Assembly (NCBI RefSeq): GCF_900128495.1
Contig: NZ_LT635801.1
Coordinates: 62,001 to 126,000 of the forward strand
Direction: 5' to 3'
From: Bacteroides ilei
GTDB taxonomy: Bacteria > Bacteroidota > Bacteroidia > Bacteroidales > Bacteroidaceae
DNA length: 64,000 nucleotides
This document shows, one piece after another, positions 17,577-26,066 of the stretch. The position numbers and the translations under genes are program-made. The notes beneath the pieces are model-generated. The model searched no databases. It was not told the origin of the DNA and saw only the letters and a list, made by a program, of their open reading frames with translations. How positions within the stretch are numbered: position 1 is the stretch's first letter; every line of letters begins with the position of its first letter.

Positions 17577-17627
17577 TGTCGTGTGAGGTTACAATAATTT
17601 CGTATAATATATTATTCAAGTAATAGA

Positions 17628-20600
17628 ATGAAGCTAGATAAATTTATTAACCGTCCGGTGCTGTCAACGGTAATTTCTATCTTGATAGTAATCCTGGGTG
17701 TAATCGGTTTGGCTACACTGCCGGTTACACAATATCCGGACATTGCCCCTCCTACCGTATCGGTGAGAGCTACCTATACGGGTGCCAATGCACAGACTGT
17801 ATTGAATTCTGTGATTGCACCTTTGGAGGACCAGATCAATGGTGTAGAAAACATGATGTATATCCAGTCTAGTGCATCTAATAATGGTTCTGCGGATATC
17901 AGTGTTTATTTTAATCAAGGAACCGATCCGGATATGGCTGCGGTCAATGTACAAAATCGTGTTTCTATGGCGCAAGGTCTGTTGCCGGCAGAAGTAACTA
18001 AAGTCGGTGTGACTACCCAGAAACGTCAGAACTCTATGTTGCTGATTTTCTCATTGTATGATGCGGAAGACAAATATAACATTGAATTTATTGAAAACTA
18101 CGCCAAAATTAACTTGATTCCGGAAGTTCAGCGTGTAAAAGGTGTGGGTGATGCCAATGTGATGGGGCAGGACTATTCTATGCGTATTTGGCTGAAACCG
18201 GATATTATGGCGCAGTATAAATTGGTGCCGTCGGATGTTTCCAATGCTTTGGCTGAACAGAATATTGAAGCGGCTCCGGGACAGTTCGGTGAACGTGGAA
18301 ACCAGACATTCCAGTACACCATCCGTTACAAAGGACGTCTGCAGCAGACTGAAGAATTTGAGAATATTGTTATCAAGGCTTTGCCTGATGGGGAAGTGCT
18401 CCGTTTGGGAGATGTTGCCCGAATTGAGCTGGGACGTTTGGCGTATACCTTTAATAATACTGTAAACGGTCATAAGGCTGTAACCTGTATCGTCTTCCAG
18501 ATGGCAGGAACCAACGCCACGGAAACCATCAACAACCTGTTGGATGTAATCAGTAAGGCGGAAGAAAGTTTGCCTGCCGGTTTGAAGATTAACGTGGCAC
18601 AAAATGCCAACGACTTCTTGTATGCGTCTATCCACGAAGTTATCAAGACTTTGATTGAGGCATTTATCCTGGTGTTCATTGTAGTGTATATCTTCTTGCA
18701 GGATATGCGTTCTACGTTGATTCCGGCTATTGCCATTCCGGTAGCCTTGATTGCAACGTTCTTCGTGTTGAAACTGATTGGATTTAGTGTGAACCTGCTG
18801 ACACTTTCGGCGATGGTGTTGGCCATTGCGATTGTGGTCGATGATGCCATTGTGGTGGTGGAAGGTGTCCATGCAAAACTGGATCAGGGATATAAATCTT
18901 CCCGTGAAGCTTCTATCGATGCCATGAGTGAACTGGGTGGTGCATTGGTTTCCATTACATTGGTCATGATGTCCGTGTTTATCCCGGTAAGTTTCATGGG
19001 TGGTACGGCCGGTACATTCTACCGTCAGTTCGGTATTACCATGGCCATTTCTATCGCCTTCTCTGCGTTGAACGCTTTGACGTTGTCACCGGCCTTGTGT
19101 GCTCTCTTCCTGAAACCGCATGATTCAGAGCATAAGCCGAAGAAGATGAGTGTGATTGACCGTTTCCATACTTCCTTCAATGCTGCTTACGATTCTTTGT
19201 TGAAGAGTTATAAGAAACGTGTGGTATTTTTTATTCATAAGAAATGGCTGTCAATGGGACTGGTAGTTGCTTCCATTGTCCTGTTGGTATTCTTTATGAA
19301 GATTACTCCGACAGGTATGGTTCCGAACGAGGATACCGGTACTATTATGGGTGCTGTGACTTTGCCTCCTGGTACTTCACAGGAACGTGCCATGGAAGTT
19401 TTAACTCAGGTAGATAGTCTTGTGGCTGCCGAACCTGCAGTCCAGTCACGTACCATTATATCTGGTTACAGCTTTATCGGTGGTCAGGGACCTTCTTACG
19501 GTTCTGTCATCATCAAGCTGAAAGACTGGGAAGAACGTTCATTGATGCAGAACTCAGACGTGATTTATGCGACTTTGTTTATGCGTGCGCAGAAAGTTAT
19601 CAAAGATGCACAGGTATTGTTCTTCGCTCCTCCGATGATTCCGGGTTACTCTGTATCAAGTGATATCGAGTTGAATATGCAGGATAAAACCGGTGGTAGC
19701 TTGGATCACTTCTTCGAGGTCGTGAACAATTATACTGCCGCTTTGGAAGCACGGCCGGAAATCAACTCTGCGAAGACCACCTTCAACCCGAGCTTCCCGC
19801 AATATCAGTTGGATATTGATGCAGCAGCTTGTAAGAAAGCCGGTATCAGTCCGAGCGACATCCTTTCTACGATGCAGGGATACTTCGGTGGTCTGTATGC
19901 ATCCAACTTCAACCGTTTCGGTAAGATGTACCGTGTAATGATTCAGGCCGAACCGGATGCTACCAAGAATATGGAATCTTTGAATGGTGTGAAAGTACGG
20001 GGCAGCAACGGAGAAATGGCGCCTATCACACAGTTCGTAAGCTTGAAGAAAGTATATGGTCCGGATATCATCAGCCGTTTCAACCTGTACACTTCTATGA
20101 AGGTGATGGTGGCTCCGGCTTCCGGATATACATCAGGTCAGGCGCTGCAAGCCATTGCGGAAGTAGCCAAGGAAAACCTGCCGACCGGATTTGGTTATGA
20201 ACTGGGGGGTATGGCACGTGAAGAGGCTTCTTCAAGTGGCAGTACGACGGGTATCATCTTTGTGCTCTGTTTTGTATTCGTATACTTGTTGCTGAGTGCC
20301 CAGTACGAAAGTTACATTCTTCCGCTGGCCGTATTGCTTTCCGTACCGTTCGGTTTGATGGGTAGCTTTATTTTTGTCAACGGATTCAGTGCGTTGGGTA
20401 GTATTCCGGCATTGAGAATGATAGTCGGTTCCATGTCAAACGATATCTATATGCAGATTGCCTTGATCATGTTGATGGGTCTGTTGGCAAAGAACGCCAT
20501 TCTGATTGTAGAGTTTGCTCTTGACCGTCGTAAACAGGGTATGAGTATATCGTGGGCTGCCGTGTTGGGTGCCGCCGCTCGTTTACGACCTATTTTGATG

Positions 20601-20855
20601 ACTTCTTTGGCGATGATTGTCGGTTTGCTCCCGTTGATGTTTGCTTTTGGTGTAGGTGCTCATGGTAACCGTACATTGGGATCTTCAGCTATCGGTGGTA
20701 TGTTGATCGGTATGATTTTGCAGATATTCATTGTCCCGGTATTGTTTGTAATCTTCCAGTGGTTACAGGAGAAGGTTAAGCCGATGGAATGGAATAGCTT
20801 GGATGAAAGTGAAGTGGAATCAGAGATTGAACAGTATTCTCCAACTAAAAATTGA
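17628..20855 (+). CDS. RND (HAE1-type) multidrug efflux pump
   Basis: A 1075-residue proton-driven inner-membrane pump of the AcrB/MexB family that exports drugs, bile-type detergents or other hydrophobic compounds. The N-terminus has the family signature FINRPVLSTVISILIVILGV then LPVTQYPDIAPPTVSV. Two large periplasmic loops (about 40-335 and 560-870) alternate with two sets of six helices. The proton-relay acidic pair sits in LAIAIVVDDAIVVVEGVHA (fourth helix), and FMGGTAGTFYRQFGIT and LLAKNAILIVEFALDRRKQG are the other conserved blocks. Length and layout are normal, so it should be functional. It lies between adaptor and outer-membrane factor; substrate cannot be read from sequence. Confidence 0.95.
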   Translation: MKLDKFINRPVLSTVISILIVILGVIGLATLPVTQYPDIAPPTVSVRATYTGANAQTVLNSVIAPLEDQINGVENMMYIQSSASNNGSADISVYFNQGTDPDMAAVNVQNRVSMAQGLLPAEVTKVGVTTQKRQNSMLLIFSLYDAEDKYNIEFIENYAKINLIPEVQRVKGVGDANVMGQDYSMRIWLKPDIMAQYKLVPSDVSNALAEQNIEAAPGQFGERGNQTFQYTIRYKGRLQQTEEFENIVIKALPDGEVLRLGDVARIELGRLAYTFNNTVNGHKAVTCIVFQMAGTNATETINNLLDVISKAEESLPAGLKINVAQNANDFLYASIHEVIKTLIEAFILVFIVVYIFLQDMRSTLIPAIAIPVALIATFFVLKLIGFSVNLLTLSAMVLAIAIVVDDAIVVVEGVHAKLDQGYKSSREASIDAMSELGGALVSITLVMMSVFIPVSFMGGTAGTFYRQFGITMAISIAFSALNALTLSPALCALFLKPHDSEHKPKKMSVIDRFHTSFNAAYDSLLKSYKKRVVFFIHKKWLSMGLVVASIVLLVFFMKITPTGMVPNEDTGTIMGAVTLPPGTSQERAMEVLTQVDSLVAAEPAVQSRTIISGYSFIGGQGPSYGSVIIKLKDWEERSLMQNSDVIYATLFMRAQKVIKDAQVLFFAPPMIPGYSVSSDIELNMQDKTGGSLDHFFEVVNNYTAALEARPEINSAKTTFNPSFPQYQLDIDAAACKKAGISPSDILSTMQGYFGGLYASNFNRFGKMYRVMIQAEPDATKNMESLNGVKVRGSNGEMAPITQFVSLKKVYGPDIISRFNLYTSMKVMVAPASGYTSGQALQAIAEVAKENLPTGFGYELGGMAREEASSSGSTTGIIFVLCFVFVYLLLSAQYESYILPLAVLLSVPFGLMGSFIFVNGFSALGSIPALRMIVGSMSNDIYMQIALIMLMGLLAKNAILIVEFALDRRKQGMSISWAAVLGAAARLRPILMTSLAMIVGLLPLMFAFGVGAHGNRTLGSSAIGGMLIGMILQIFIVPVLFVIFQWLQEKVKPMEWNSLDESEVESEIEQYSPTKN

Positions 20856-20865
20856 TTAGACGAAC

Positions 20866-22248
20866 ATGAAGAAACAGATTATAGGAATGATGTGTCTGAC
20901 TGCTTTAATGAGCAGTTGCCACATTTATAAATCATATGATCGTCCGGAATCGATAGATGCTTCAGGCATCTATCGTGATCCGGCATCGGCAACAGATACG
21001 TTGGCTGCTGACACGACCAATATGGGAAATTTGCCATGGAAAGAAATTTTCCGTGATTCGAAATTGCAGGCACTGATTGAAGAAGGGTTGGCTAATAACG
21101 TAGATATGCAGGCTGCGGCTCTTCGCGTGCAGGAGGCAAAAGTAATGTTAACTGCTGCGAAGTTGTCTTATTTGCCTTCTATAAACTTTACACCTCAGGG
21201 AACACTTAGCAGCTTTGATAAGTCGAAACCTTCGCAGACTTATCAGTTGCCGGTCTCTGCAAGTTGGGAAATAGATTTGTTTGGAAAAATTTTGAATGCT
21301 AAACGTGGTCAGAAAGTGGCTTATGAGCAAAGTAAGTATTCAGAACAGGCTGTTCGCTCACAGATTATTTGTGGCATCGCCAATACTTATTATTCTTTAT
21401 TGATGCTCGATCGCCAGGTAGAAATAACTACAGAAACAGCTGCTATCTACAAGGAAAATGTTCGGGTGATGGAAGCCATGAAGATTGCCGGTATGACTAC
21501 AGAAGCAGCTGTTGCTCAGATGCGTGCAGCTAGCCATCAGGTTGAGGCATCTCTGATGGATTTGAAACGTCAGGTACGCGAAACGGAAAATTCGTTGGCT
21601 GTATTGCTGGCAAGAACTCCGCAGACTATTGACCGTAACACTCTTGATGAACAGGTAATGCCGGAAGAGTTGGCTGCCGGTGTTCCGATGCAGTTGCTTG
21701 AGAATCGTCCGGATGTGAAGATGGCTGAAATGACCTTGGCTGCGGCATATTATACCACTAATTCGGCACGTGCCGCTTTCTATCCGGGACTGAATATCAC
21801 CGGGACAGCTGGATGGACTAACAGTGCAGGTATGGCTGTATTGAATCCGGGAAAACTGATTCTGAATGCAGTGGCTTCACTGGCTCAGCCTATCTTCAAC
21901 AACGGTAAGCTGATTGCCAACTTGAAGGTTTCAAAAGCAGAAGAAAAGATCGCCCAAATGAATTACCAGCAGACCATTCTGGAAGCCGGTAAGGAAGTCA
22001 GTGACGCCTTGTATCTGTTCGATACCCAGAACAAGAAACTCATAGAAGACCGTGGCCAGGTTGAACAGTTGGATAAGGCTGTTACTTATACCAAGGCCTT
22101 GTTCCAGAGTGGTGATGCCACTTATCTGGAGATTTTGACAGCACAGCAGAATCTGTTGAGTGCCCAGTTAAGTGAAGTCTCCGATAACTTCCAGCGTATG
22201 CAGGCTGTCATTAACCTGTATAGTGCTTTGGGAGGTGGTAGAGAATGA
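20866..22248 (+). CDS. TolC/OprM-type outer-membrane efflux lipoprotein
   Basis: A 460-residue outer-membrane factor that completes the tripartite pump. The signal peptide MKKQIIGMMCLTALMSSC gives a lipidated Cys18, as in OprM-like proteins. Two OEP repeats follow (about residues 60-245 and 265-455), rich in Ala/Gln/Lys heptads, with PVSASWEIDLFGKILNAKRG and LENRPDVKMAEMTLAAAYY as typical landmarks and SGDATYLEILTAQQNLLSAQ near the end. It starts 10 bases after the pump gene stop, so it is co-translated. Assembly is expected as a trimer whose helical tunnel docks onto the adaptor. Confidence 0.93.
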   Translation: MKKQIIGMMCLTALMSSCHIYKSYDRPESIDASGIYRDPASATDTLAADTTNMGNLPWKEIFRDSKLQALIEEGLANNVDMQAAALRVQEAKVMLTAAKLSYLPSINFTPQGTLSSFDKSKPSQTYQLPVSASWEIDLFGKILNAKRGQKVAYEQSKYSEQAVRSQIICGIANTYYSLLMLDRQVEITTETAAIYKENVRVMEAMKIAGMTTEAAVAQMRAASHQVEASLMDLKRQVRETENSLAVLLARTPQTIDRNTLDEQVMPEELAAGVPMQLLENRPDVKMAEMTLAAAYYTTNSARAAFYPGLNITGTAGWTNSAGMAVLNPGKLILNAVASLAQPIFNNGKLIANLKVSKAEEKIAQMNYQQTILEAGKEVSDALYLFDTQNKKLIEDRGQVEQLDKAVTYTKALFQSGDATYLEILTAQQNLLSAQLSEVSDNFQRMQAVINLYSALGGGRE

Positions 22249-22270
22249 TTAACCTTAATAATATATAACT

Positions 22271-23044
22271 ATGATTAGTCCATTGGCTTATGTGGATCCA
22301 TCTGCGAAGATCGGATCCAATGTAACGGTTCATCCGTTTGCCTACATAGACAAGAATGTCGAGATAGGCGATAATAATGTGATCATGCCCTATGCAAGTG
22401 TTATGAGTGGGGCGCGCATTGGAAATGGTAATACGATTTATCAGGGTGCGGTAATCGCAGCCGTACCTCAGGATTTCGCTTATACGGGTGAAGATACTAT
22501 TGCCCGTATTGGTGATGATAACGTGATCCGTGAAAATGTGGTGATTATCCGTGGTACTCATGCAGGTCATGAAACAAAGGTGGGTAACGGTAATTTTATT
22601 ATGACGGGAGCCCGCCTGTCACACGATGTAGAAGTGGGTAACCATTGTATTATCGGAAACGGCTCACAGGTATCTGGGAACTGTCAGATTTTTGACTGTG
22701 CAATTTTGACATCCAATGTATTGATGCAGGGTAATACCCGTTTGGGAAGTTACTCGCTTGTACAAGGGGGATGCCGGTTTGTCAAGGATATACCACCGTT
22801 TATTGTGGCAGCTCATGAACCTATAACCTTTTACAGTATCAATACAAAAGTGTTGGAAAATTCTGGTTATTCGGAAACGTTGATAAAGCATATAGCCCAA
22901 GCTTACCGTATATTGTATAAGGTAAATACTTCACAGGAGGATGCTTTGCTGCGTATCAGAGAGCAGATACCTATGAGTCCGGAGATTCAGAATATCCTGG
23001 ATTTCGTGGAGTCTTCTAAATTGGGTATTATCCAGCACAAGTAG
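22271..23044 (+). CDS. LpxA-like left-handed beta-helix acyltransferase
   Basis: A 257-residue hexapeptide-repeat protein that follows the UDP-GlcNAc O-acyltransferase (LpxA) pattern: MISPLAYVDPSAKIGSNVTV at the start, many I-G-x-x-x-x repeats, and a C-terminal helical domain (YSETLIKHIAQAYRILYK). In the segment equivalent to the E. coli catalytic NAHIAHDC this protein has GARLSHDV: the general-base His is present, but the preceding His is Arg. Other positions also differ (IIRGTHAG, where IHRGT is usual). It may acylate another nucleotide sugar, or act in envelope lipid remodelling. It starts 22 bases after the outer-membrane factor, inside the efflux operon rather than in an lpx cluster, suggesting a paralogue. 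Confidence 0.8.
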   Translation: MISPLAYVDPSAKIGSNVTVHPFAYIDKNVEIGDNNVIMPYASVMSGARIGNGNTIYQGAVIAAVPQDFAYTGEDTIARIGDDNVIRENVVIIRGTHAGHETKVGNGNFIMTGARLSHDVEVGNHCIIGNGSQVSGNCQIFDCAILTSNVLMQGNTRLGSYSLVQGGCRFVKDIPPFIVAAHEPITFYSINTKVLENSGYSETLIKHIAQAYRILYKVNTSQEDALLRIREQIPMSPEIQNILDFVESSKLGIIQHK

Positions 23045-23052
23045 ATAGAATT

Positions 23053-23688
23053 GTGAAGAGAACGAAGTACAATAAGAATGAATTGCGGTCGAAAATTATC
23101 GATAAGGCCTCTTTGGCTTTTGCTAAAGAGGGAATCCGTAATGTTCATATGGATAGCATAGCCACTTCGTTAGGAATATCTAAACGAACTGTATATGAGT
23201 TGTTTAAAGATAAGGAATGTCTTTTGCTTGAAGTACTTCGTCTCCATCATAAGGAAATGAATGACTATATGACAGAAGTAACTTCCAAGGCGGATAACGT
23301 CTTGGAAGCTATTTTTATTTTCTATAAGCGCCGTTCGCGTGAGTTGTGCGATTTGAATCCTCTTTTTTTACGTGATCTCAGGCGTTATCCCAAGGTCGTT
23401 GAATTTATTCATGCAACCCAACGTACTGAGAATGCAGTGGCATCACAATATTTCAGATTAGGAGTGAAACAGGGCATTTTTCGGGATGATATTAATTTTG
23501 AGATTATAAACCAGGCCATGAGTATGTTATTCGATATGGTGGTTTATTCTGACATTACGGAGCAATATCCGCTTCATGATATATTTAAGGAAGCTATCTT
23601 TTTACATATGCGTGGAATATCCACTCCTAAGGGAATGATGATGGTAGACTCTTTTTTGGATTCTGTTAAAGAAAACCACGACCTTTAA
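23053..23688 (+). CDS. TetR/AcrR-family transcriptional regulator
   Basis: A 211-residue repressor-type protein. The N-terminal domain (residues about 8-55) is the TetR helix-turn-helix: ELRSKIIDKASLAFAKEGIR, NVHMDSIATSLGISKRTVYE then LFKDKECLL. The remaining helices form the ligand/dimer domain, which is variable. The start is GTG at 23053, eight bases after the LpxA-like stop; no ATG fits upstream before the helix-turn-helix. As last gene of the efflux operon it probably senses pump substrates and represses the promoter near 16284. That control is inferred from position. Confidence 0.88.
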   Translation: MKRTKYNKNELRSKIIDKASLAFAKEGIRNVHMDSIATSLGISKRTVYELFKDKECLLLEVLRLHHKEMNDYMTEVTSKADNVLEAIFIFYKRRSRELCDLNPLFLRDLRRYPKVVEFIHATQRTENAVASQYFRLGVKQGIFRDDINFEIINQAMSMLFDMVVYSDITEQYPLHDIFKEAIFLHMRGISTPKGMMMVDSFLDSVKENHDL

Positions 23689-23711
23689 TACATAGATACT
23701 TAAAAATCACC

Positions 23712-23719
23712 TATCTTTG
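23712..23719 (+). promoter_or_regulatory. -7 promoter box for the SGNH-SGNH-MBOAT set
   Basis: TATCTTTG matches TAnnTTTG and lies 15 bases before the ATG at 23735, predicting a very short leader. No clear -33 element is seen. Confidence 0.5.
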
Positions 23720-23734
23720 CAGCCGTTTTAGTGA

Positions 23735-25099
23735 ATGATGATGAAGAATAAGGTAGCTGCAACATTTATATTGACATTCTTGGTAACAGCCGGTCTGATA
23801 GCACTTTATTTCTTTCCTCCGGTCAAGCTGGGCAAGGATTCTCTCCGTAAGGTAGATATTCTGGCTGATATGCGACCGGAAATAATAGAAGTGCCCGATT
23901 CGGATACGGTCGTTAGTCTGGTGCCTGTAAAACCTGTTTTTATAGATTCCTGTAAGACGGGTATGGTCTGTATTGAGGATTATTCTGATTCAACCGGGCG
24001 GGGCATGGATCATTTTTATAAGGCTTTGTCGGATTTGGAAATTCTTGATAGACCTGTGCGTATTGCCTATTTTGGCGACTCCTTTATAGAAGGAGATATC
24101 TTTACCGGCGATTTGCGTAAGATGCTGCAACAGAAATTCGGCGGATGTGGAGTAGGTTATGTTCCTATGGCTTCTAATGTGGCAGGTTTCCGTACAACGG
24201 TAAAACATACTTTTGGCGGATGGGGAAGCCATTGTGTTACAGATACATCTTATTTTGACCGTTCCCGTCAGGATATATCCAATCATTATTTTGTTCCCCG
24301 TCGGGGGGCTTACCTGTCTTTAAAAGCTGTGTCCGGCGACAGTTGCCAGTCGTCTACCGTTTATTTCCAATCTACCGATTCGGTATTTCTCTCTGCCTAT
24401 ATAAACGCTAGTCAGGAACCTTTTCAGTTTCCATTAAAAGGTGATTCTTTGTTGCAGAGTGTTACTGTTCATGGAAGTATCAGAGAAATACGTTGGCAGG
24501 TAGACAGGACTGACTCCGTTTCTACTTTCTATGCTGCGACGATGGATCCTGTACAAGGCATAATTGTAGATAATTTCAGTACACGTGGTAGTAGTGGCAT
24601 TCAGTTGAAAGGTATTCCGATGTCTGTCTTGCGCTCTTATAACCGGATGCGTCCTTATGACCTGATTGTTTTACAGTATGGTCTGAACGTAGCTTCTGAT
24701 GAGGTTACCAATTATTCATATTATAAGGAAACGATGAATACAGTTGTCCGGCGTCTGAAAACGGCTTTTCCGAATACTTCCATATTGATAGTAGGAGTAG
24801 GCGATCGTGATGAAAAGACAGAGACGGGTGAATTGCGTACTATGAGAGGGGTGAAAAATCTTATTCGTTATCAGCAGGCACTGGCAGCGGAAAGCCATGT
24901 CGCTTTCTGGAATCTTTTTGATGCCATGGGGGGTGAAGGCAGTATGGCCGAAATGGTACACAGTAAGCCGTCTATGGCCAATTATGATTACACTCACATC
25001 AATTCCCGTGGTGGAAGGCATCTGGCGAAGATATTATACGATGTGTTATTGTATGGTAAAGAGCAATATGAAAAGAGAAAAGCCTATGAGAAGGATTGA
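23735..25099 (+). CDS. membrane-anchored SGNH/GDSL-type hydrolase (first copy)
   Basis: A 454-residue protein with a single N-terminal membrane helix (AATFILTFLVTAGLIALYFF) and the rest in the periplasm. SGNH hydrolase blocks are visible: IAYFGDSFIEGDIF (nucleophile Ser), LQYGLNVAS (block III Asn) and YDYTHINSRGG (Asp-x-x-His, block V). A beta-rich insert lies between blocks I and III (about 190-290). Such proteins transfer or remove acetyl groups on cell-surface sugars. The stop overlaps the start of a second SGNH gene, which in turn overlaps an MBOAT acyltransferase, so the three form one translational unit. The layout recalls PatA/PatB and AlgI/AlgJ O-acetylation pairs; the target glycan is unknown. 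Confidence 0.82.
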   Translation: MMMKNKVAATFILTFLVTAGLIALYFFPPVKLGKDSLRKVDILADMRPEIIEVPDSDTVVSLVPVKPVFIDSCKTGMVCIEDYSDSTGRGMDHFYKALSDLEILDRPVRIAYFGDSFIEGDIFTGDLRKMLQQKFGGCGVGYVPMASNVAGFRTTVKHTFGGWGSHCVTDTSYFDRSRQDISNHYFVPRRGAYLSLKAVSGDSCQSSTVYFQSTDSVFLSAYINASQEPFQFPLKGDSLLQSVTVHGSIREIRWQVDRTDSVSTFYAATMDPVQGIIVDNFSTRGSSGIQLKGIPMSVLRSYNRMRPYDLIVLQYGLNVASDEVTNYSYYKETMNTVVRRLKTAFPNTSILIVGVGDRDEKTETGELRTMRGVKNLIRYQQALAAESHVAFWNLFDAMGGEGSMAEMVHSKPSMANYDYTHINSRGGRHLAKILYDVLLYGKEQYEKRKAYEKD

Positions 25100-26066
25100 G
25101 GTCGGTATGACAGGCATGTTTCAGCGGGTGCTTGGACTTTTGATATTGGCATATATGTTGGGGGCCGGAATTGGTGCCAATGCCCAGGATGTCATACCGG
25201 AAACTTCCATACCCGACCAACATTCTGTTCCTGCATATGGTAGTAATGAAATAAAACATCTCATGAAATTCATTCCGGTAGAACATTGCATGCCTCCGGA
25301 ATTCCGCGAGACGGGAGAGAATGTCATTACGGATCCTACAGGTTCCCTGAATCCCTTCTGGGCCAAGCTGAGCGTTTTGGATCGTCCGCTACGCATTGTA
25401 CATATCGGTGATTCTCATGTACGCGGACATGTGTTTCCTTATATCATGCGCTTGTGTCTGGAGGATGATTTTGGAGGTGATGCTGTTGAGCATATCCCGG
25501 TAACGTATAATTCGTCCGGTATAGCCGATGAGACAGGCGAGAATGGTATTATTTATGATATTGTCGGGGTAAACGGTGCAACTTGCAGCTCTTATTCCAC
25601 CCCCGAACGTTTGCGGGAAATTTCAAATTTGCGCCCCGATCTGATTATTGTTTCTTTTGGTACCAATGAAGCTCATGCCCGTAATTATACTCCTTGGGAG
25701 CATACGGCTGCCATGAATCACCTGATAAAATCCTTGAAGTCTGATTGTCCTGAAGCTGCATTTTTACTGACCACTCCTCCGGGAGCTTATGTAAGGATGG
25801 GCAGGCGTGGACGGATCATTAATCCCCGTACAGCATTGGTGGTAAATAACGAACTGGAATTTGCGCGCGATAATGATTTGGCTGTGTGGGACATGTATAA
25901 TATTGTGGGAGGGAAAAGAAGAGCCTGTCTGAACTGGAATAGCGGACATTATTTTCAACGTGATAAAATTCATTTTACGCACGAAGGTTATAAAGTGCAG
26001 GGGTTATTGTTTCATGAAGCGTTTATAAAAGCATATAATCAGTATGTGGGAGATAGAATGGAGTAA
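25086..26066 (+). CDS. periplasmic SGNH/GDSL-type hydrolase (second copy)
   Basis: The open frame extends upstream, but a start at 25086 (MRRIEVGMTGMFQRVLG) gives a proper signal peptide with a hydrophobic core LGLLILAYMLGAGIGANA. ATGs at 25068 and 25107 are alternatives. The protein of about 326 residues has all SGNH blocks: LRIVHIGDSHVRGHVFP (nucleophile Ser), VSFGTNEAHARNY (Asn) and DKIHFTHEGYKVQG (catalytic Asp and His). It overlaps the end of the first SGNH gene by 14 bases and the start of the MBOAT gene by 23 bases, so expression is tightly coupled. It probably accepts acetyl groups exported by the MBOAT protein and moves them to a surface polymer; this is inferred. Confidence 0.82.
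   Translation: MRRIEVGMTGMFQRVLGLLILAYMLGAGIGANAQDVIPETSIPDQHSVPAYGSNEIKHLMKFIPVEHCMPPEFRETGENVITDPTGSLNPFWAKLSVLDRPLRIVHIGDSHVRGHVFPYIMRLCLEDDFGGDAVEHIPVTYNSSGIADETGENGIIYDIVGVNGATCSSYSTPERLREISNLRPDLIIVSFGTNEAHARNYTPWEHTAAMNHLIKSLKSDCPEAAFLLTTPPGAYVRMGRRGRIINPRTALVVNNELEFARDNDLAVWDMYNIVGGKRRACLNWNSGHYFQRDKIHFTHEGYKVQGLLFHEAFIKAYNQYVGDRME

Noticed and set aside
18051..18872. Minus-strand open frame of 273 codons opposite the RND pump
   Set aside because: It lies wholly inside a clear pump gene and is rich in His/Gln/Arg, as expected for a shadow frame.
24897..25085. Upstream extension of the second SGNH gene
   Set aside because: It overlaps the first SGNH gene out of frame and would bury the signal peptide; starts at 25068-25107 fit better.
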